Made by a program: the position numbers and the translations under genes. Below, in pieces: positions 38,357-47,728 of a stretch of DNA of 64,000 nt (within the stretch, counting starts at the first letter, position 1; each line of letters starts with the position of its first letter). The notes under the pieces are model-generated. The model worked only from the letters and a program-made list of their open reading frames with translations, was not told the DNA's origin and did no database searches. Origin of the DNA: Rhodoblastus acidophilus (GTDB lineage Bacteria > Pseudomonadota > Alphaproteobacteria > Rhizobiales > Beijerinckiaceae); the NCBI RefSeq assembly GCF_025961575.1, contig NZ_JAOQNX010000023.1, positions 1-64,000 on the forward strand. The letters are read 5' to 3'.

Positions 38357-39106
38357 ATGACCGACACACCCGACGCTCTGCGCCTGCGCAATCTGCAAAA
38401 ATCCTTTGGCAAAAAGGCCGTCGACGGGCTCGATCTGACAATCCGGCCGGGCGAGTTCTATGCGCTGCTGGGGGCCAATGGCGCGGGCAAGACCACGACC
38501 TTGCGCATGGTCGCCGGCCTGTTGCAGCCGGATGCGGGCGAGATTTTCGTCGACGGGATCGATGCGCGCAAAAATCCGATCGAGGCCAAGCGGCGCATCG
38601 CCTGGCTGCCGGACGAACCGCTGCTCTACGACAAGCTGACGCCGCTTGAATATCTGGAATTCGTCGCGGGCCTGTGGGGCATGCAGGCCGAGGAGGCCGG
38701 GCCTCGCGCGGAAAATCTGTTGCGGCGGCTGAACCTCTGGGAGCAGCGCAACCAGCGCTGCGAGGGGTTTTCGCGGGGGATGCGGCAAAAAACCGTGCTC
38801 GCCGGCGCGCTGATCCATGCGCCGCGCCTGCTGATGCTGGACGAGCCGCTGACCGGGCTCGACGCCGGGGCGGCGCGGCAGGTGAAGGACATTTTGCAGG
38901 AACAGACGCGGGCGGGCGTCGCCGTGGTGCTCACCACCCACATTTTGGAAGTGGCGGAAAAGCTCGCCGACCGCATCGGGATCATCGCCGACGGCAAACT
39001 GATCGCTGAGGGCGACCTTGCGCATCTGAAATCGCTGGGCGCGGCGCAGGCGGCCAGTCTGGAAGAGGTTTTTCTCGATCTCACCGCCCGGGGGGCCGCC
39101 GCGTGA
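38357..39106 (+). CDS. ABC transporter ATP-binding protein
   Basis: ATPase subunit of an ABC-2 type exporter. The 249-residue protein has Walker A GANGAGKTT, Q-loop region RRIAWLPDEP, signature FSRGMRQK (SxGxxQ form), Walker B LLMLDEP and the switch histidine in TTHILE. The stop overlaps the GTG start of the permease gene (GTGA), so the pair is co-translated. The substrate is unknown. AGGA precedes the ATG at 6 nt. Confidence 0.9.
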   Translation: MTDTPDALRLRNLQKSFGKKAVDGLDLTIRPGEFYALLGANGAGKTTTLRMVAGLLQPDAGEIFVDGIDARKNPIEAKRRIAWLPDEPLLYDKLTPLEYLEFVAGLWGMQAEEAGPRAENLLRRLNLWEQRNQRCEGFSRGMRQKTVLAGALIHAPRLLMLDEPLTGLDAGAARQVKDILQEQTRAGVAVVLTTHILEVAEKLADRIGIIADGKLIAEGDLAHLKSLGAAQAASLEEVFLDLTARGAAA

Positions 39107-40614
39107 GCCTGTCGCTGCCGCGCCTGCTGCGCCATGATCTGCGCCTGTCCTGGCGGCGGACCTGCGCTTTTTTGCGCGTGAAGAGCGATCTGCAGGGCGT
39201 GCTGGTGATCGCGGCGATTGTCGTCGTCCTCCATGTCGTGGGCTGGTGGTTCGCCACTTCGCTCACGCAATGGGCGCAGGAGGGCCGCATGGTCCAGCTG
39301 ACCGCGATGGGCGTGGTCATCATCCTGCCCTGGCTGTTTTCGCAAGGTTTGACCGGCGCCACGCGCGCGCTCTACTCGCGCGGCGATCTGGACCTGCTGT
39401 TCGCCTCGCCGCTGCCGCCGTCCAAAATCCTGACGTCGCGGGCTTTTGCCGTCGCGCTCGAAAGTTTTGGCGCGGTCGGCATTTTTCTGCTGCCCATCGC
39501 CGTCGACGCGGCCTTGCAGGGCCAGCCGGCGTGGCTGGCCGCGGCGCCGGCGCTCGCCGCCACCGCGCTGCTCACCACCGGACTGGCGATCGCCGCCACG
39601 CTCGGCCTGTTCGCGCTGCTCGGCCCCAAGCGGACCCGCAGCGTCGGGCAGGTCTTGGCCACCCTGGTCGGCGCCTGGTTCGTGGTCTGCGCGCAGATTT
39701 TCAATTTTCTGCCCACCGACTGGCGCGCCGCCTTGAGCGCGCAGATGGACCATCCGGCGCCCGGCGGCTTATTTGACCCGGCCACGCCGCTGTGGCTGCC
39801 GGCGCGCGCGGCCGCAGGCGAGGGGTTGGCCCTGGCGCTGTGGAGCCTGCTCGGGCTTGGCGTGTTCGTCGCGGCCGTCGCTCTGCTCGGCCGCGCCTTT
39901 GCCCGCGGAGCCCTGAGCGCGGCCGGGGAGGCTCAGCTCGTTCAGGTCGAGCGGCGTGATCAAAAATTTCGCTGCGACCGCGCCGGCGCCCTGCGGCGAA
40001 AGGAATGGCGGCTTTTGGCGCGCGATCCCTATCTGGTTTCGCAAGTGCTGCTGCAATCGCTCTACACCCTGCCGATCGCGCTGGTGATCTGGAAGGCGCT
40101 CGGCGCGGGCGGGATCGCCGTTTCGGTGTCGCCGGCTTTGGTCGCGGTGGCCGCGCAGATTTCCGCGGCGCTGGCTTTTCTCGCGGCCTCAAGCGAGGAG
40201 GCCGGCGATTTCGTCGCGACGGCTCCGGTTTCGCCGCGCGAGCTGTTGTTGCGCAAGCTGGAGGCGGTGGCCGCCCCCGTCGCGCTGTTCCTGGTCCTGC
40301 CGCTGGCGGGTTTGGTCTGGGCCGACGCCTTTGTCGGCGCGGTGACGATCGTGTTCGCGACCTTGGCGGCGGCCTCGACGGCGGCGCTCAATTTCTTGAA
40401 ACCGCTGCAAAACCGGCGCGGCGACCTGATCAAGACCCATGCGCAGAACAAGCTGGTCGGTCTCGTCGAGCACGGGCTGGCGCTGTGTTGGGCGATCGCC
40501 GCCCTGCTGGCCTGCCTGCGCCAATGGGAGGCGGCGCTCCCGGTTGGCGCGGCGCTGGTGCTGCTGGCGCTCAACGCGCCGCGCAAGCCGCGGACCGCGC
40601 CCCAGCCCGTCTGA
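39103..40614 (+). CDS. ABC transporter permease
   Basis: The 503-residue inner-membrane protein has about ten to twelve hydrophobic helices (for example VLVIAAIVVVLHVVGWWFAT, GVVIILPWLF, LGVFVAAVALLGRAF) and partners the ATPase encoded just upstream. Between the helix groups lies a cytoplasmic block including RRKEWRLLARDPYLVSQVLL, common in large ABC-2 type permeases. The start is GTG at 39103, overlapping the ATPase stop. Export rather than import is inferred because no binding protein gene is present. Confidence 0.85.
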   Translation: MSLSLPRLLRHDLRLSWRRTCAFLRVKSDLQGVLVIAAIVVVLHVVGWWFATSLTQWAQEGRMVQLTAMGVVIILPWLFSQGLTGATRALYSRGDLDLLFASPLPPSKILTSRAFAVALESFGAVGIFLLPIAVDAALQGQPAWLAAAPALAATALLTTGLAIAATLGLFALLGPKRTRSVGQVLATLVGAWFVVCAQIFNFLPTDWRAALSAQMDHPAPGGLFDPATPLWLPARAAAGEGLALALWSLLGLGVFVAAVALLGRAFARGALSAAGEAQLVQVERRDQKFRCDRAGALRRKEWRLLARDPYLVSQVLLQSLYTLPIALVIWKALGAGGIAVSVSPALVAVAAQISAALAFLAASSEEAGDFVATAPVSPRELLLRKLEAVAAPVALFLVLPLAGLVWADAFVGAVTIVFATLAAASTAALNFLKPLQNRRGDLIKTHAQNKLVGLVEHGLALCWAIAALLACLRQWEAALPVGAALVLLALNAPRKPRTAPQPV

Positions 40615-40788
40615 GAGTGCAGCTCCCTGAAAATGAAAGCGCTTCGCGCCCGCCTCTCGCGCGGGTTCGCGCCAGTTAACGTAGCGTTATCTATTCGCGA
40701 CATTCGAACGAATTCGGCAAGACCTCGTTAAGCTCGGCAGTCGATGTTGACGTGCGTCAACTACCAAAGCCATCGATCGGATTGCGCT

Positions 40789-41547
40789 ATGAAAATCCAT
40801 GCCGCCCCCCTCCTGCTCCTGTCCCTGGGCTTGAGTCTGGCGGGCGTGAGCGGCGCCGGCGCCGTGGACTGGTACACGGGCGACAAGACCTCGGAGCCCG
40901 ACTACGCGCCCTCGATCGTGATCGACACGTCCGGCTCCTTCGCCAGCACCAGCGATTTCGGCGCGGTCGCCGTCACCGGCGCGATCGACGGCAACCTGCG
41001 CCAGAGCGGCTTTCTCGGACGCGCGGAATTCGTCGGCGGCGGCTATCGCTACGACGCCACCAATGCCGGCGTCACCCAGCTCATCCACGCCACGCAGATT
41101 TCCGGCGGCGCGCTGGTGGGCTACAATTGGGTGTCGCCGAACTGGACCTTCGCCTTGTTCGGCGGCGCCCAGGTGGTCAATACGTCGCTGAATCCGTTCG
41201 ACCCCAATAACGCCACCAACGGAACCCATGTCGGCGCGAAATTCGTCGGCGAGTTCTATGGCAATCCCACGGATAAAACCATGTTCAGCGGCTACGCCTC
41301 CTATGGCACGGCCATCAACGATTATTACACCCGCTTCAAGGCCGGCTTCGCCATTGCCCGCCAGGTGTTCATCGGTCCGGAATTCCTGGCCTTGGGCAAC
41401 CAATTCTACAACGAATACCGCGGCGGCCTGCACCTGAGCGGTTTTACCCTGGGACAGTTGACCTTCGGCATTTCCGGCGGCTTCTCCAGCAACAGGGTGA
41501 CGGGATCGGGCGCCTACGGCATCGTCGATGCGCGTCTGGGTTTCTGA
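40789..41547 (+). CDS. bcsS: cellulose biosynthesis protein BcsS, probable outer-membrane barrel
   Basis: The 252-residue protein has a signal peptide (MKIHAAPLLLLSLGLSLAGV, cleavage near GAGA-VDW). Its mature region has many alternating polar/hydrophobic strands (QISGGALVGYNWVSPNWTFA, KTMFSGYASYGTAINDYYTR) and ends in DARLGF with a C-terminal Phe, the usual outer-membrane barrel signal. Its place directly upstream of bcsA fits the BcsS family (CBP_BcsS). The exact role is not established; since the TPR protein in this locus lacks the BcsC barrel, BcsS is a candidate outer-membrane component. A terminator separates it from bcsA. Confidence 0.75.
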   Translation: MKIHAAPLLLLSLGLSLAGVSGAGAVDWYTGDKTSEPDYAPSIVIDTSGSFASTSDFGAVAVTGAIDGNLRQSGFLGRAEFVGGGYRYDATNAGVTQLIHATQISGGALVGYNWVSPNWTFALFGGAQVVNTSLNPFDPNNATNGTHVGAKFVGEFYGNPTDKTMFSGYASYGTAINDYYTRFKAGFAIARQVFIGPEFLALGNQFYNEYRGGLHLSGFTLGQLTFGISGGFSSNRVTGSGAYGIVDARLGF

Positions 41548-41573
41548 CCGTTTATATCGAAAACATTGAAGAC

Positions 41574-41601
41574 GCGCCGACGCATGATAGTCGGCGCTTT
41601 T
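41574..41601 (+). terminator. rho-independent terminator of bcsS
   Basis: GCGCCGAC-gcatgata-GTCGGCGC is a perfect 8-bp stem followed by TTTTATTTT, 26 bp after the bcsS stop. bcsA therefore probably has its own promoter in the AT-rich 41602-41690 stretch. Confidence 0.8.
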
Positions 41602-41694
41602 ATTTTGAGGCGAATGCGGAAGAAATAAATTATTAATTATAACGCCGATACACATTTTAGGCTAACCATCAAATTAACCAACAAATAATTGTCA

Positions 41695-41718
41695 CCCTCT
41701 AGGTTGCTGACCTAGGGG
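41695..41718 (+). promoter_or_regulatory. leader hairpin containing the bcsA Shine-Dalgarno sequence
   Basis: CCC-t-CTAGGT, loop tgctg, ACCTAG-GGG forms a 9-bp stem with a single bulge. The AGGGG at 41714-41718, 6 nt before the bcsA ATG, is the only Shine-Dalgarno candidate and lies in the 3' arm. The fold would hide the ribosome-binding site, suggesting translational control of cellulose synthase. Confidence 0.55.
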
Positions 41719-41724
41719 AATGCA

Positions 41725-44058
41725 ATGTCCGTTAAGTTACGTGTCCTGACCTGGCTTTCAGCCGCCTGTGGCGCCGCGCTGGTGCTGACCCAACCGGTCA
41801 GCGTCGAAACCGAGCGCGTCTTTGGTCTCTCCGCGCTCGCGGCCATGGCCGGCGTGTGGATGTTCATGCGCGGCGCCCTGGCGCGGCAGCTGTTCATCGG
41901 GCTCGGCGTGTTCATCGTCGCCCGCTATTTCGTCTGGCGCGTCACGGAAACCCTGCCGCCCGCCTCCGATCCGGTCGGGCTGTTCTTCGGCCTGATCCTG
42001 CTCGCCGCCGAAGCCTATTGCGGTTTCATCTTCGCCATCAGCCTGACCGTGAACGTCGATCCGCTCAAGCGCAAGGATCTGCCGCGCGATCCCGACCAGG
42101 ACCTGCCCACCGTCGACGTGTTCATTCCCACTTATAACGAGACCCGCGACATTATCGCGGTGACCGTGGCGGCGGCGAAGTCGATGGACTATCCCGCGGA
42201 GAAGCTGAAGGTCTATCTGCTCGACGACGGCGGCACCGACCAGAAGTGCAATGACGAAAACGCCGAAAAAGCCGCCGCGGCGCGCGAAAGACGCGCCGAA
42301 TTCCAGAAATTGTGCAAGGAGATGGGCGCGACTTATCTCACCCGCGCCCGCAACCAGCACGCAAAAGCTGGCAATCTCAACGCCGGCCTGAAACATTCGT
42401 TTGGCGAAATCGTCGTGGTGTTCGACGCCGACCACGCGCCGTTCCGCGCCTTCCTGCGCGAGACCGTCGGCCATTTCCAGCGCGACGAAAAACTGTTCCT
42501 GGTGCAGACGCCGCACGTCTTTCTCAATCCCGACCCGGTCGAGAAGAACCTGCGCACCTTCCACGAAATGCCGTCGGAGAACGAAATGTTCTATTCGACG
42601 ACGCAGCGCGGCCTCGACAAATGGAACGGCTCGTTCTTCTGCGGCTCCGCGGCGCTGTTGCGGCGTTCGGCGCTGGAGGAGGCGGGCGGCTTTTCCGGCG
42701 TCACCATCACCGAGGATTGCGAGACTGCCTTCCATCTGCACGGGCGCGGCTGGACCAGCGTTTTCGTCGACAAGCCGCTCATCGCCGGCCTGCAGCCCGA
42801 GACCTTTTCCTCCTTCATCGGCCAGCGCTCGCGCTGGTGCCAGGGCATGATCCAGCTCATGCTGCTGAAGAATCCCTTCTTCGCCAAGGGTTTGGCGCCC
42901 ATGCAGCGGCTCGCCTATCTGTCGAGCATGACCTTCTGGCTGTTTCCGTTTCCCCGCCTGATCTTCATGCTGGCGCCGCTTCTGTATATTTTCTACGACG
43001 TCAAAATCTTCGTCGCCAATGTCGAGGAGGCCATTGCCTATACGGCCATCTACATCGTCGCCAATATGATGATGCAGAACTATCTCTACGGTTCGCTGCG
43101 CTGGCCCTGGGTCTCGGAAATCTACGAATATGTGCAGGGCGTCTTCCTGTTCCGCGCGATCATTTCGACCGCGATGGCGCCGCGCAAGCCGACCTTCAAC
43201 GTCACCGCCAAGGGCGAGACGCTCGACCACGATTTCCTCTCCGAACTGTCCTGGCCGTTCTTCCTGATCTGGGGGTTTCTCGTCGCCGGCGAAGCGGTGG
43301 CGATCTGGCGCTACATCTACGATCCCGACGCCAATTCGCTGATGCTGGTGGTCGGCCTGTGGACCGCCTTCAATCTGGTCATCGCCGGCGCGGCGCTGGG
43401 CGCGGTCTCCGAGCGCCGCCAGCCCGACCGCTACCCGCGCTTGGGCGTTGACCGCCAGGGGGCGCTGGAGGTCAATGGCGAACTCCATCCCGTCCTCGTG
43501 AAAAACGTGTCCGCCGGCGGCTGCGCCTTCGCCTTCGCCGACGAGGCGCCCTATCGCTTCGGCGCCAGCGCCGCCCTCGCGCGGCTCCATGTCAAGCCGA
43601 TGCCGGGGGCGCCCCTGCCGGCGCAGGCGCTGAGCCTGCCGTTGCGCATCACCCGCGGCGGTCCCGGACCGGACGGGCTCCATGGCGCCGTTTTCGACAC
43701 GCTGCGCGACCGCGACTATTTCGCTTTGGCCGAATTGATGTACGGCGATTCCGAGGCGCTGCCGCGCTTCCTGATGAGCCGGCGCCGCCACAAGACCATT
43801 CTCGCCGGCACGGCGCGGGTGATGCTGTGGGGCGTGCGCGAACCGTTCCGCGCGCTGCGCTATGCGATCTGGCCGTCTGGGGAGAGCAGCGGCCAGGAGG
43901 CGCCCGCGCCGTCGCCCGCGCCCAATCCCGGCCGGCGCGCGCCGGTCGACGCCGCCTATGCTTCGGAAATTTCCGCCGCTCTGTTGCGCCAGACGCTCGA
44001 TCTCGCCGCGGCGCGCATGGCGCGCGAGGCGCCGCGCAAGAAGGGGGAGGCGGCCTGA
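41725..44058 (+). CDS. bcsA: cellulose synthase catalytic subunit BcsA
   Basis: Inner-membrane GT2 glycosyltransferase that polymerises UDP-glucose and exports the glucan. The 777-residue protein has TM helices at the N-terminus and after residue 390. The GT-A core has FIPTYNE, DDG near 168, DAD near 234, TED near 329 and QRSRWCQG near 367. The C-terminal PilZ domain has RRQPDR near 563 and NVSAGG near 594, so c-di-GMP activation is expected. Its leader hairpin contains the ribosome-binding site. The TGA shares one base with the bcsB ATG (TGATG), so translation is coupled. Confidence 0.97.
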   Translation: MSVKLRVLTWLSAACGAALVLTQPVSVETERVFGLSALAAMAGVWMFMRGALARQLFIGLGVFIVARYFVWRVTETLPPASDPVGLFFGLILLAAEAYCGFIFAISLTVNVDPLKRKDLPRDPDQDLPTVDVFIPTYNETRDIIAVTVAAAKSMDYPAEKLKVYLLDDGGTDQKCNDENAEKAAAARERRAEFQKLCKEMGATYLTRARNQHAKAGNLNAGLKHSFGEIVVVFDADHAPFRAFLRETVGHFQRDEKLFLVQTPHVFLNPDPVEKNLRTFHEMPSENEMFYSTTQRGLDKWNGSFFCGSAALLRRSALEEAGGFSGVTITEDCETAFHLHGRGWTSVFVDKPLIAGLQPETFSSFIGQRSRWCQGMIQLMLLKNPFFAKGLAPMQRLAYLSSMTFWLFPFPRLIFMLAPLLYIFYDVKIFVANVEEAIAYTAIYIVANMMMQNYLYGSLRWPWVSEIYEYVQGVFLFRAIISTAMAPRKPTFNVTAKGETLDHDFLSELSWPFFLIWGFLVAGEAVAIWRYIYDPDANSLMLVVGLWTAFNLVIAGAALGAVSERRQPDRYPRLGVDRQGALEVNGELHPVLVKNVSAGGCAFAFADEAPYRFGASAALARLHVKPMPGAPLPAQALSLPLRITRGGPGPDGLHGAVFDTLRDRDYFALAELMYGDSEALPRFLMSRRRHKTILAGTARVMLWGVREPFRALRYAIWPSGESSGQEAPAPSPAPNPGRRAPVDAAYASEISAALLRQTLDLAAARMAREAPRKKGEAA

Positions 44059-46634
44059 TGTTGTTCCCAGCCAAAAAGCTTTCTTTTTCCGCGCTGGCCG
44101 CCGTCCTCTCGCTCGCCGCCGCGGCCGCCCAGGGGCAAAGCCTGATGGCGCCCGCGCCGCTGTCGCAGCTTCCGCTGATCGGGGCCGCGCCGAAATGGGC
44201 GCCCGCGCCCAGACCGCCGTCCGCGCCTTCGTCGCAACAAATCGATTACGCGCCGGTCTCCGCGATCCTCGACCCGCATGTCGGCGAGGCCGTGCTGCGC
44301 CATCTGCCCAACAACATCCAGGGGTTTCGCCTGCAAGGCGAAAGCGGCGCCTCGGAATGGCCGATCTATCTGTCGGAAACTCAGGCTTTGCGCAAACTGT
44401 CGTTCCGCATCGGCTATCTCTCCGCGGTTTCGGTGATGCCGGAGGCCTCGACCCTCACGGTGTTCATCAATGACGTCGCCATCGGCCAGACCCATATCAA
44501 CGCCCCCAACAAGGCCGAGCAGGTCGATTTCGCCGTGCCCCCGGAACTGCTGCGTCCCGGATTCAACGCAGTGCGCGTCGGCGTCGACCAGCGCCACCGC
44601 GTCGATTGCTCGCTCGCCGCCACCAATGAATTGTGGACCCAGATCGACCCGTCGCGCACCGGCCTGCTGATTCCCGGCGCCGAGGCCGGCGTGCGCGACA
44701 TCGCCGATCTGCCCGCGCTGCCGCCGGACGCGCAGGGCGCCCTGCCGATCCGCGCCGTGCTGCCGGGCCGCACCAGCGCCGCCAATGTCGAGCGCATGAT
44801 CCGCGCCGTCCAGTTCATCTCGACCCACGGCCGCTTCGAGCAGCCCTCGGTCGATGTCGGCCCGATGGCCTCGGGCGACTATGGCGTCAATCTCGTGGTC
44901 GGGCTCTACGAGGATGTGGCGAAACTGGCCGATCTCGACGGCGATCTCTCCGGCCTCGGCCCCGTCGAAGGCCCACGCCTCGCGCTGCTGGCGGCCACCC
45001 CGTCGCGTCGCGCCACCATCGTCATCACCGGCTTGACCGAGGATGACGTCAACCACGCTTTGGCGGATTTCGCCCGTGAACCGCCGCGCAAGGGTTCGCC
45101 GGAAGGCTTGCGCGCGGCGCAGAGTTTTCCCGGCTATCGCATCGGCGGCGGCCAGACTCTTCGCCTGCGCGATCTCGGCCTGCACAGCCAGGAGTTTTCC
45201 GGCCGGTTCTTTCGCGCGGGTTTCAATATCGTTCTGCCCGCCGATTTCTACCCCGCCAATTACGCCAAGGTTCCGCTCAATCTCTCCGGCGGCTATGTGG
45301 CCGGCCTGTCGCGCGGCGCGCAAATCCTGATCTCGATCAACGGCCGCGACGCCGTGAGCGCGCCTTTGCCGGCGAATGGCGGCGGCGTGTTCAAGGACAA
45401 GACCCTGCCGCTGCCGCTCGGCTTTTTCCGGCCGGGATTGAACCGTATCGAAATCGCCGCGCAGGCGCCAACGCCCGAGGACGCCGTCTGCGACCCGGTG
45501 AAGATGCTGGATGCGAAAAAGCGCTTCCTGCTGCTGGATTCCACGCAATTGCGTCTTCCCGATCTCGCCCGCATCGGCCGCTCCCCCGATCTGGCGGTGA
45601 CCGCGACTGGCGGCTTCCCGTTCATCGGCGCGGGCAAGCAGCCCAAAATGTTCCTGCCCGCGCCCGACCGCAATTCCATCGCCGCCGCCGCGACGCTCGC
45701 CGGGCGCATGGCCGCCTCGGCCGGGCGCCCGATCGACTTCCGCCTGACCTTGACGCCGCCGCCGGAAGGCTCGGGCGCGACGCTCGCCATTCTCGACGGC
45801 CGAACCCTCGACGACGAGACCGCGCAAAAATTCGGCGTCGACGGCGCGCGCCTGCGCGAGGCCTGGCGGGAGCGGTTCGACGCCAGGGCGTCCGTGGCGG
45901 AGGAAAGCCTGTCGGATTTTGAATCGCGGGCGCGCAACCGGTTGGTGCTGCAGAAAAACCTGCCGGCCGCATGCCATATGAGTAAGCGCGCGGTCGCGGC
46001 GGCCAGCGCCGCGGCGCCGCCGGAGCCGCCGCCGACGATGGAGGACGCCCATGCGCAGGGCGGCGACGGCGAGCGCGATCTGGTCGCCGCCTGGGCGCGC
46101 GACGGGGCAACCGAAGATTTCTGGCGCCGGACCGGCGCGGTTTTCGGCGCCGCGAGCGATGGTCTCGCCCGGCTGACGCGCGGCGCCTGGAACGGCGCCC
46201 GCCATTTCGCCGCCGGGGGCGGGGAGGAGCGCGCCGCCAAGCGTGTCTACCGGCCGAGCAATTCGCTGGTCATCGCCCAGGTTCCGCTCGGCGCCGGCGC
46301 CGACGACATCTGGACTTTGGTGACGGCGCCCAATGCCGCGTTGCTCGCGGAATCCGTCAATTGCCTGTCGGATCCGCGCGTGTGGCGCCAGGTCGAGGGC
46401 CGGGTGGCGGCGCTCGACGCCTCGAGCGGCGAGATCGCCCATCTCGAGCCGGGAAGCCTGCGCTTCGTCGCCACACAGCCGCTGTCGGTCTCCAACCTGC
46501 GCCTGATCGCGGCAAGCTGGCTGTCGCTCAATTCCGCCGCCTATGTCGCGCTGGCGCTGCTCGCGGCGCTGCTGTTCGGCGTCGCGACCTTCGTTTTCGT
46601 CCGCTCGGTCGGCAGGAGGCAGGAATGCGACTGA
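44058..46634 (+). CDS. bcsB: cellulose synthase regulatory/periplasmic subunit BcsB
   Basis: Periplasmic partner of BcsA that guides the glucan and is anchored by a C-terminal TM helix. The 858-residue protein has a signal peptide (MLFPAKKLSFSALAAVLSLA), repeated carbohydrate-binding and flavodoxin-like segments, for example RLQGESGASEWPIYLSETQA, SVMPEASTLTVFINDVAIGQ and ILISINGRDAVSAPLPANGG. It has a C-terminal helix (AAYVALALLAALLFGVATFV) followed by a basic tail. An insert rich in Ala/Pro near 660-690 is less conserved. It overlaps bcsZ by 10 bp. Confidence 0.94.
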   Translation: MLFPAKKLSFSALAAVLSLAAAAAQGQSLMAPAPLSQLPLIGAAPKWAPAPRPPSAPSSQQIDYAPVSAILDPHVGEAVLRHLPNNIQGFRLQGESGASEWPIYLSETQALRKLSFRIGYLSAVSVMPEASTLTVFINDVAIGQTHINAPNKAEQVDFAVPPELLRPGFNAVRVGVDQRHRVDCSLAATNELWTQIDPSRTGLLIPGAEAGVRDIADLPALPPDAQGALPIRAVLPGRTSAANVERMIRAVQFISTHGRFEQPSVDVGPMASGDYGVNLVVGLYEDVAKLADLDGDLSGLGPVEGPRLALLAATPSRRATIVITGLTEDDVNHALADFAREPPRKGSPEGLRAAQSFPGYRIGGGQTLRLRDLGLHSQEFSGRFFRAGFNIVLPADFYPANYAKVPLNLSGGYVAGLSRGAQILISINGRDAVSAPLPANGGGVFKDKTLPLPLGFFRPGLNRIEIAAQAPTPEDAVCDPVKMLDAKKRFLLLDSTQLRLPDLARIGRSPDLAVTATGGFPFIGAGKQPKMFLPAPDRNSIAAAATLAGRMAASAGRPIDFRLTLTPPPEGSGATLAILDGRTLDDETAQKFGVDGARLREAWRERFDARASVAEESLSDFESRARNRLVLQKNLPAACHMSKRAVAAASAAAPPEPPPTMEDAHAQGGDGERDLVAAWARDGATEDFWRRTGAVFGAASDGLARLTRGAWNGARHFAAGGGEERAAKRVYRPSNSLVIAQVPLGAGADDIWTLVTAPNAALLAESVNCLSDPRVWRQVEGRVAALDASSGEIAHLEPGSLRFVATQPLSVSNLRLIAASWLSLNSAAYVALALLAALLFGVATFVFVRSVGRRQECD

Positions 46635-47728
46635 TCCGCCTGGCCATGCTGGCGCTCGCCGCCGCGCTGGCGTTTTCGCCCGCCCACGCGCAACCCGTCG
46701 AAGACGCGCCGCTCGATCTCGACGCGACGGAAAAGAAACTCGGCGGCGCGCTGAAGGCGCCGGAGCTTTGGGCGCTCTACAAGGCGCGGTTCATCTCCGA
46801 GAGCGGGCGCGTCATGGACAGCGCCAATGGCGGGATCAGCCACAGCGAGGGCCAGGGTTATGGCATGCTGTTCGCCGTCGCCGCCGACGACCGCGCCGCC
46901 TTCGACCGCATCTGGGGCTGGACCCGCGCCAATCTGATGGTGCGCGACGACCAGCTGCTGGCCTGGCGCTGGGAGCCCAATGCGCGCCCGGCGGTCGCCG
47001 ACATGAACGACGCCTCCGACGGCGACATTTTGGTCGCCTGGGCGCTGGTGGAGGCGGCCGAGCGCTGGAACGATCTGTCCTACCGCATCGCCGCCCGGCG
47101 CGTGGCGGTTGAGGTCGGCCGCAAATTGCTGTTGCTCGGGGGCAAGGACGGCCCGCTGCTTTTGCCTGCGGTCGCCGGTTTTTCCAAAGAGGATCGCGCC
47201 GACGGACCCATCGTGAACCTGTCCTATTGGGTGTTCCCCGCTTTCGCCCGGCTGCCGCGCGCCGCGCCGGAAGTCGATTGGGCCGGCCTGACCCAGTCGG
47301 GCCTCGCCCTGTTGCGCGCGTCAAAATTCGGCGCCGCCGGACTGCCCGCGGACTGGCAGAGTTTTGTCGACGGCGTCCCGGCGCCCGCAAAAGGCTTTGC
47401 GCCCGCCTTCTCCTATGATGCGATCCGCATTCCGCTTTACATGGCCATGGCCGGGGTGGGAGAGCGCGCCGCCTATGCGCCCTTCCTGGCGTCGTGGGAG
47501 CGGACCGGCGCCGTGGCCGCCGTCGATCTCGGCGGCGGCGGCGAACGGGCCTTTGGCGAGCCCGGCTATGAGGCGGTCGCGGCGCTCGCCCAATGCGCCG
47601 TGCAGGGCAAGAAACTGCCGGGCGATTTCGCCGCGCCGCGCCCGGGCCAGAACTATTACCCGGCGACCCTGCAAATGCTGGCGGTGATCGCCGCGCAGAC
47701 GAGGTACGCATCATGCGCAAGAAGCTGA
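46625..47728 (+). CDS. bcsZ: periplasmic endo-1,4-beta-glucanase BcsZ (GH8)
   Basis: Cellulase that trims nascent cellulose in the periplasm. The 367-residue protein has a signal peptide cleaved near AHA-QPV. The GH8 motifs are SEGQGYGM with E75 as likely acid and NDASDGDILVAWAL with D132 matching the conserved family aspartate. AGGAGG stands 6-8 nt before the ATG. It overlaps bcsB by 10 bp and the TPR gene by 16 bp, so it is inside the operon. Confidence 0.94.
   Translation: MRLIRLAMLALAAALAFSPAHAQPVEDAPLDLDATEKKLGGALKAPELWALYKARFISESGRVMDSANGGISHSEGQGYGMLFAVAADDRAAFDRIWGWTRANLMVRDDQLLAWRWEPNARPAVADMNDASDGDILVAWALVEAAERWNDLSYRIAARRVAVEVGRKLLLLGGKDGPLLLPAVAGFSKEDRADGPIVNLSYWVFPAFARLPRAAPEVDWAGLTQSGLALLRASKFGAAGLPADWQSFVDGVPAPAKGFAPAFSYDAIRIPLYMAMAGVGERAAYAPFLASWERTGAVAAVDLGGGGERAFGEPGYEAVAALAQCAVQGKKLPGDFAAPRPGQNYYPATLQMLAVIAAQTRYASCARS

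Noticed and set aside
41758-43791. Long leftward frame inside bcsA.
   Set aside because: Antisense shadow of a clear cellulose synthase gene.
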